Positions 59,140 through 64,000 of a stretch of 64,000 bases of DNA are shown here, piece by piece. The stretch comes from Streptomyces sp. TBY4 (GTDB taxonomy: Bacteria > Actinomycetota > Actinomycetes > Streptomycetales > Streptomycetaceae). The notes below the pieces were generated by a model. The model saw only the letters and a list, made by a program, of their open reading frames with translations, made no database searches and was not told where the DNA came from. Where the stretch lies: positions 186,001 to 250,000 of the forward strand of contig NZ_JANAVF010000005.1 in NCBI RefSeq assembly GCF_024213195.1. Reading direction: 5' to 3'. How positions within the stretch are numbered: position 1 is the stretch's first letter; each line of letters opens with the position of its first letter. A program made the position numbers and the translations under genes.

Positions 59140-61850
59140 GTCTGATCGGAACGGCGTGCATGCGCCCCGGCTGCCCGGGGACGTACGAGGACATGGGCGG
59201 CGGCGAGGTCTACTGCGGCACCTGCGGGCTGGCCCCGGCCGGAGCGGTCGCGGCGGGCGCCGAGGAGCTGGTGTCGGTGCCGACGGCGATGACGAGCGCG
59301 GCCCGCCACGGGGACTCGCAGGGCTCGCACGGATCGGGACGGTCCTCTTCCTCGTCCTCCTCCTCGCGCGCTTCGCGGTCCTCTCGTTCGTCTTCGTCCC
59401 GGCGTTCCGTGTCGGGCCGGCTCTCGCGCGCGCTCTCCGGAGCCGCGTCCACCCGGTCGGTCTCGGTGCGCAGTTCGGGTTCGGCCGCCTCGGTGTCGGG
59501 CCGCAGCCGGCTGGGGGCCGGGCTGGTCAACGTACCGGAGGTGCCCCGTCCGGATCCTTCGGCGGCGGTGCTGGAGAACCCGGAGGTCCCTGAGCGCAAG
59601 CGGTTCTGCTCCCGGTCGGACTGCGGGGCGCCCGTGGGGCGGGCCCGCGGGGAGCGGCCGGGACGGACGGAAGGTTTCTGTACCAAGTGCGGGCACCCGT
59701 ACTCCTTCGTCCCCAAGCTGCGCGCGGGCGACCTCGTCCACGGCCAGTACGAGGTCGCGGGCTGCCTCGCGCACGGCGGGCTGGGCTGGGTGTACCTCGC
59801 AGTGGACCGGGCCGTGTCGGACCGGTGGGTGGTGCTCAAGGGCCTGCTGGACACCGGTGACCAGGACGCGATGGCGGCCGCGATCTCGGAGCGGCGCTTC
59901 CTCGCGGAGATCGAGCACTCCAACATCGTCCGGATCTACAACTTCGTGGAGCACCTGGACCAGCGGACCGGTTCGCTGGACGGGTACATCGTCATGGAGT
60001 ACGTCGGCGGCAAATCCCTCAAGGAGATCGCCAACGAGCGGCGGCGGCCGGACGGACGGCGCGATCCGCTCCCCGTGGAACAGGCCTGCGCCTACGGCAT
60101 CGAGGCGCTGGAGGCGCTCGGCCACCTGCACAGCCGCAACCTCCTCTACTGCGACTTCAAGGTCGACAACGCCATCCAGCAGGCCGACCAGCTCAAGCTG
60201 ATCGACATGGGCGCGGTCCGGCGGATGGACGACGAGGAGTCGGCCATCTACGGCACCGTCGGCTACCAGGCGCCGGAGGTCGCGGAGCTCGGCCCCTCGG
60301 TCGCCTCCGACCTGTACACGGTGGCGCGCACGCTGGCCGTGCTCACCTTCGACTTCCAGGGCTACACGAACGTGTTCGTGGACTCGCTGCCGGACCCGGA
60401 GCACATCGAGGTGTTCGGGCGGTACGAGTCCTTCTACCGGCTGCTGGTACGGGCCACCGACCCGGATCCGGGACGGCGGTTCGCGTCCGCGCAGGAGATG
60501 GCGGACCAGCTGACGGGAGTGCTGCGCGAGGTCGTCGCGCTCCAGACGGGCCGGCCGAGGCCGCAGGTCTCCACCCTCTTCGGGCCGGAGCTGCGGGTGC
60601 CGGACGACCGGCTGTTCACCGACGACAGGTCGGGCGGGCACGTGTCCCGGCTGGGCGAGCGGTCCGTGAAGCGGTGGCGGGCGGGGCGGACTCCGGTTCC
60701 GGCGCCGGCTCCCGCGGCCCCGGAGGCCTCACCGGCGGCGCCGCCCGCTCCCCCCACGTCATCCACCCCGCCCGCTGCGCCGATCACGGGGTACGGCACG
60801 ACCGGGCTGGTCACCACCGCGACGCACCGGGCCGCCGGTCCCGGCGTGCCGGCCCCGCGCCGGGCACCGGCGGCCGCGCCGGCGGCCCCCGTCGGGATCA
60901 CCGCCTCGCGGCGGCCGGAGCTGTCCACGCTGGACACCCGCGAGGCCGCGCTGGCGCTGCCCGTGCCGCTGGTCGACGCCGGGGACCCGAACGCCGGCTT
61001 CCTGGCCGGCCTGATGGCCTCCGCACCGGCCGACCTGCTGGCCGCGCTGGGCTCGGCTCCGGCCGAATCCGCGGAGCTGCGGCTGCGGGAGCTGCGGGCC
61101 AGGCTCGAACTGGGCGGGGCCGACGCGCCGCTCGTCGCCGAGGCGCTGACCGGGCTGGAGGCGAAGCACCCGGACGACTGGCGCGTGGTGTGGGCCCGGG
61201 GCATCTCCTCGCTGGCCGTCGGGGAGGACGAGACGGCCGCCCTGTCCTTCGACGCCGTCTACGACGCCTTCCCTGGCGAGCCGGCGCCGAAGCTGGCGCT
61301 GGGGCTGTGCGCGGAGGTGCTGGGGCAGCTGGACAACGCCGCCGAGTACTACCGCCTGGTGTGGGCCACCGACCCCGGGTTCGTCGGCGCGGCCTTCGGG
61401 CTGGCCCGGGTGCAGCTGGCCACCGGGGACCGGGACGGAGCCGTGCGCACGCTGGAATCCGTACCGGAGGTGTCGATCCACCACACCGCCGCGCGGGTGG
61501 CGGCCGTACGGGCACGCCTGCGCGACCGGTCGCCGCAGGAGGCGCTGCTGCCCGATCTGACGGCGGCCGCGGCGCAGGTGGAGGCGCTGGGGCGGTTCGG
61601 CCTGGACTCGGTGCGCCACGAGCGGCTCAGGGCGGAAGTTCTGGGCTCGGCGCTGGACTGGGTACTGTCGGGCAGCCGGGGTTCCGACCCCGGCACTACC
61701 TCGCTGCTCGGCTGCCAACTGGACGAGCGGGGGCTGCGCTTCGGCCTGGAGCGCTCGTTCCGCGTGCTGGCACGGCTGGCGCAGCGGGGCGAGGAGAGGA
61801 TCGAACTGGTGGAGCGGGCAAACCGTTTCCGTCCCCGGACGTGGGTGTGA
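59136..61850 (+). CDS. pknG: Serine/threonine protein kinase PknG
   Basis: A 904-residue kinase. An extra zinc ribbon (CMRPGCPG to CGTCG) and a serine-rich linker precede the rubredoxin-like motif (Cys158, Cys163, Cys182, Cys185). The kinase domain follows from about residue 200: GGLGWVYLA, Lys235, YCDFKVDN with Asp340 and Asn345, and the DMG of IDMGA at 357. A proline-rich linker and TPR repeats end the protein. In mycobacteria PknG phosphorylates GarA/OdhI and so controls the TCA cycle in response to amino acids. GGGAGGGG precedes the GTG. Confidence 0.95.
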   Translation: MSLIGTACMRPGCPGTYEDMGGGEVYCGTCGLAPAGAVAAGAEELVSVPTAMTSAARHGDSQGSHGSGRSSSSSSSSRASRSSRSSSSRRSVSGRLSRALSGAASTRSVSVRSSGSAASVSGRSRLGAGLVNVPEVPRPDPSAAVLENPEVPERKRFCSRSDCGAPVGRARGERPGRTEGFCTKCGHPYSFVPKLRAGDLVHGQYEVAGCLAHGGLGWVYLAVDRAVSDRWVVLKGLLDTGDQDAMAAAISERRFLAEIEHSNIVRIYNFVEHLDQRTGSLDGYIVMEYVGGKSLKEIANERRRPDGRRDPLPVEQACAYGIEALEALGHLHSRNLLYCDFKVDNAIQQADQLKLIDMGAVRRMDDEESAIYGTVGYQAPEVAELGPSVASDLYTVARTLAVLTFDFQGYTNVFVDSLPDPEHIEVFGRYESFYRLLVRATDPDPGRRFASAQEMADQLTGVLREVVALQTGRPRPQVSTLFGPELRVPDDRLFTDDRSGGHVSRLGERSVKRWRAGRTPVPAPAPAAPEASPAAPPAPPTSSTPPAAPITGYGTTGLVTTATHRAAGPGVPAPRRAPAAAPAAPVGITASRRPELSTLDTREAALALPVPLVDAGDPNAGFLAGLMASAPADLLAALGSAPAESAELRLRELRARLELGGADAPLVAEALTGLEAKHPDDWRVVWARGISSLAVGEDETAALSFDAVYDAFPGEPAPKLALGLCAEVLGQLDNAAEYYRLVWATDPGFVGAAFGLARVQLATGDRDGAVRTLESVPEVSIHHTAARVAAVRARLRDRSPQEALLPDLTAAAAQVEALGRFGLDSVRHERLRAEVLGSALDWVLSGSRGSDPGTTSLLGCQLDERGLRFGLERSFRVLARLAQRGEERIELVERANRFRPRTWV

Positions 61851-61853
61851 GTG

Positions 61854-63764
61854 ATGTCGATGCATCGGCTGTCGGGCTGCCCCAGCTGCGCGGAACCGCT
61901 GGAGGAGGATGACCGCTTCTGCGGCTCCTGCGGCCACGCCGTCACCACCCCACCGGCGGGCGCGGCACCGTTCGGCCCGGCAGGCGGCGCGGCGCACGCG
62001 GGCCCCGTGGGGCCGGCTGGGCTCGGCTTCCCGGCCGCGGCCGGTCCGGGCGCGGGGGATCCGGCCGCGCCGGTGGACCCGGCACCCGGGATGCCTGCGG
62101 CCCCAGCCTCCCCGGCCCGGGGCGCGGCGGCACCGGCCGTTCCTGCCCCCGCAGCGGGGGATCCGGTCGCCCCGGCGACGGCTTCCGCCGGTCGGGCCGC
62201 CCCCGCGGGCGGCTTCCCGGCCACGCGCGGGCGCCCGTCGCCCGACGAGGCGCTCGCGCCCCGGTACTCCGGCGGCTACGCCGGCGAGGCCGCGCCGGGT
62301 GGGGGCAGCGTCTCCACCGCCGCCCCCACCCTGGTGTCGGGCCCCACCGGCTGGTCCGACCCCGGAAGCCCGTACCCCGCACCGCACCCGGCCGACCCCA
62401 CCCCCTACGCCGCGAACGCCCAGGGCGCAGCCCCGTACGACGGCTACGGCACCCCGGGCCCCGACGCCCAGCCCGCCCCCTACGACCACCCCGCCGGGCA
62501 GGGCCACTACCCCGGGGCCGGCGCCACGCCCCCCGGGCACGACCCCGCCCAGGGCGCCACCGCCCCGCAGGCCACCGGCCCGGAGGGCGAAGCCCCCTAC
62601 GGCAACCCCGCCGGGCAGGGCCACACCCCCGAGGGCGAAGCCCCGTACCGCGACCCCGCCGGGCAGGGCCAGAGCCCCGGGGCCGAAGCCCCGTACGCCG
62701 CCGGGGTGTCAGGGAACGGCTCCGGCCAGGGGGGCAGCGACCCCTACGGCAGCCCCGCCCCGCAGGGGTACACCCCCGGGCACGACGCCGCCTACCCCGT
62801 GGCGGCCCCGCAGGGGGATCTCGGGGGGAAGGTCTGCGTGGCCTGTCGGGCCGGGCGGGTGGACACCGACGGGTACTGCGAGAACTGCGGGCACGCGCAG
62901 CCGCGGGAGCGGGACCACCAGGAGGAGGAGCTGGGGAGCGTCGCCGCCGTCAGTGACCGCGGGCTGCGCCATCACCGCAACGAGGACTCCTTCGCCGTCG
63001 CGGCCACCGCGCTGCCCGACGGCTCCGCCGCCACCGTGGCCATCGTCTGCGACGGCGTCTCCTCCGCCAGCCGCCCCGACGAGGCCTCCGCGGCCGCCGC
63101 CGGAGCCGCCAACGAGGCGCTGCTCGACGCCCTGCCCCGCGGCGCCCACCCCCAGGAGGCCATGCACGGGGCGATCCTGGCCGCCGCCGCCGCGGTGAAC
63201 GCCCTCGCCCCGGAGGTGCCCGGCGCGCAGAACGCCCCCGCCTGCACCCTGGTCGGCGCCGTCGTCAGCCGCGGGCTGCTGACCATCGGCTGGGTCGGCG
63301 ACAGCCGCGCCTACTGGGTCCCCGACGACCGCGCCGCGCTCCCCCGCCGCCTCACCGAGGACGACTCCTGGGCCGCCCAGATGGTCGCGGCGGGTCTGAT
63401 GGGCGAGGCCGAGGCCTACGCCGACGTCCGCGCGCACGCCATCACCGGCTGGCTCGGGGCCGACGCCTACGACCTGGAACCGCACACGGCCACCTTCAAG
63501 CCCGACCACGACGGCGTGGTCGTGGTCTGCACGGACGGACTGTGGAACTACGCCGAGTCCGCGCGCGACATGGCGCAGGTCCTCCCGTACGACGCCGCCG
63601 TCCGGCCCCTGCACAGCGCGCAGGTCCTGGTGGGGCACGCCCTCGACGGCGGCGGGCACGACAACGTCACCGTGGCCGTCGTCCCCTTCACGGCGACACC
63701 ACCGACCAGCCAGGCAAACCCGGCAGGCCCGGCAAGCCCCGACGCCCCTCAGACCACGGACTGA
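61854..63764 (+). CDS. PP2C-type serine/threonine phosphatase with two zinc ribbons
   Basis: A 636-residue protein. A first zinc ribbon (CPSCAEPL ... CGSCGH) is followed by about 270 residues rich in Pro, Ala and Gly, with near-repeats of YxxPAGQGH. A second ribbon (CVACRAG ... CENCGH) leads into the PP2C domain. SDRGLRHHRNEDSF, CDGVSSA, WVGDSRAYW, VCTDGLWN and GGGHDNVTV hold the metal-binding aspartates. Located just after pknG, it probably reverses PknG phosphorylation. The ATG at 61854 is preferred to the GTG at 61851. Confidence 0.93.
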   Translation: MSMHRLSGCPSCAEPLEEDDRFCGSCGHAVTTPPAGAAPFGPAGGAAHAGPVGPAGLGFPAAAGPGAGDPAAPVDPAPGMPAAPASPARGAAAPAVPAPAAGDPVAPATASAGRAAPAGGFPATRGRPSPDEALAPRYSGGYAGEAAPGGGSVSTAAPTLVSGPTGWSDPGSPYPAPHPADPTPYAANAQGAAPYDGYGTPGPDAQPAPYDHPAGQGHYPGAGATPPGHDPAQGATAPQATGPEGEAPYGNPAGQGHTPEGEAPYRDPAGQGQSPGAEAPYAAGVSGNGSGQGGSDPYGSPAPQGYTPGHDAAYPVAAPQGDLGGKVCVACRAGRVDTDGYCENCGHAQPRERDHQEEELGSVAAVSDRGLRHHRNEDSFAVAATALPDGSAATVAIVCDGVSSASRPDEASAAAAGAANEALLDALPRGAHPQEAMHGAILAAAAAVNALAPEVPGAQNAPACTLVGAVVSRGLLTIGWVGDSRAYWVPDDRAALPRRLTEDDSWAAQMVAAGLMGEAEAYADVRAHAITGWLGADAYDLEPHTATFKPDHDGVVVVCTDGLWNYAESARDMAQVLPYDAAVRPLHSAQVLVGHALDGGGHDNVTVAVVPFTATPPTSQANPAGPASPDAPQTTD

Positions 63765-63790
63765 CCCCCCTCCCCGAGGAGTAGCGACCG

Positions 63791-64000
63791 ATGGCGAACT
63801 TCGCCAAGCCGAGCGCCCCGCGCTTCAGCGTGGAGGTGTACCAGAACGAGTTCCTCGCCGAGGGGGCCCGTGACGTCCACGCCATCGTCACGGTCACCTC
63901 CACCGGCGGGGCCACGGCCACCCGCACGGCCGTCACCCCCGGCGGCGCCGCCGTGGTGATCATGGTCGACTGCTCCGGCTCCATGGAGTACCCGCCCGAC
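63791..64000 (+). CDS. VWA domain protein (partial, runs off window)
   Basis: Only the first 70 residues are visible. FSVEVYQNEFLAEGARDVHAIV is followed by VVIMVDCSGSM, the metal-ion-dependent adhesion motif of von Willebrand A domains. GAGGAG lies ten bases before the ATG. It follows the PP2C gene closely and is probably part of the same operon; zinc-ribbon or FHA domains may follow outside the window. The VWA domain binds protein partners. Confidence 0.9.
   Translation, partial: MANFAKPSAPRFSVEVYQNEFLAEGARDVHAIVTVTSTGGATATRTAVTPGGAAVVIMVDCSGSMEYPPD

Overview
The window is high-GC actinobacterial chromosome, most likely Streptomyces. The evidence is the very high third-position GC, many GTG starts, families typical of the genus (DUF5753, DUF397, CGNR, a Nur-type sodF promoter, a PknG module, sugar ABC importers without their own ATPase) and a dispersed GC-rich intergenic repeat. 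Functional calls come from reading the proteins; no database search was run.

Positions 1-2292 are the right edge of an integrated element. They hold small accessory genes (a DUF5753 regulator tail, a hypothetical gene, DUF7848, DUF397, a zinc-ribbon peptide and a phage-type small protein). The edge ends at a 3' tRNA-Gly(UCC) fragment that looks like an attachment-site copy. Chromosomal backbone follows. From 2413 to 12384 it has a small membrane protein, an HD hydrolase with a PLP decarboxylase, an ABC exporter pair, a SpoIIE-type phosphatase, an Eis-like acetyltransferase, a Nei-type DNA glycosylase and rpiB. From 12605 to 17988 lie three paralogous amino-acid permeases, with bioY between the first two.

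From 18119 to 26164 come sodF behind a Nur box, a DsbA-like protein with a CPWA active site, pepN, a nuclease-like protein, and a divergent PNPOx/VOC versus CGNR pair around a long palindrome. From 26341 to 35968 are a large secreted S8 protease and a secreted M28 aminopeptidase that share an upstream palindrome, then asd, a DUF1203 gene and a second pepN. From 36259 to 39730 a LysR gene and two EamA transporters lie divergent from marR, with a perfect palindrome between them. From 39806 to 47883 come malQ, a small gene with an LTSEP repeat, a secreted GH84-type enzyme, an HNH endonuclease and an MscS channel.

The right third contains two coherent systems. At 48056-55013, ROK regulator, lipoprotein, two permeases, GH4 phospho-glycosidase and BadF-type sugar kinase suggest ABC import, phosphorylation in the cytoplasm, then hydrolysis of a phospho-disaccharide. 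At 55209-64000 (running off the edge), a GlnX-like membrane protein, GlnH-like binding protein, coiled-coil protein, PknG kinase, PP2C phosphatase and VWA protein form an extended version of the GlnX-GlnH-PknG amino-acid-sensing pathway known from mycobacteria. A repeat family that starts CCCTGCGGGGC occurs between genes at six loci and once supplies the 3' end of a coding region.
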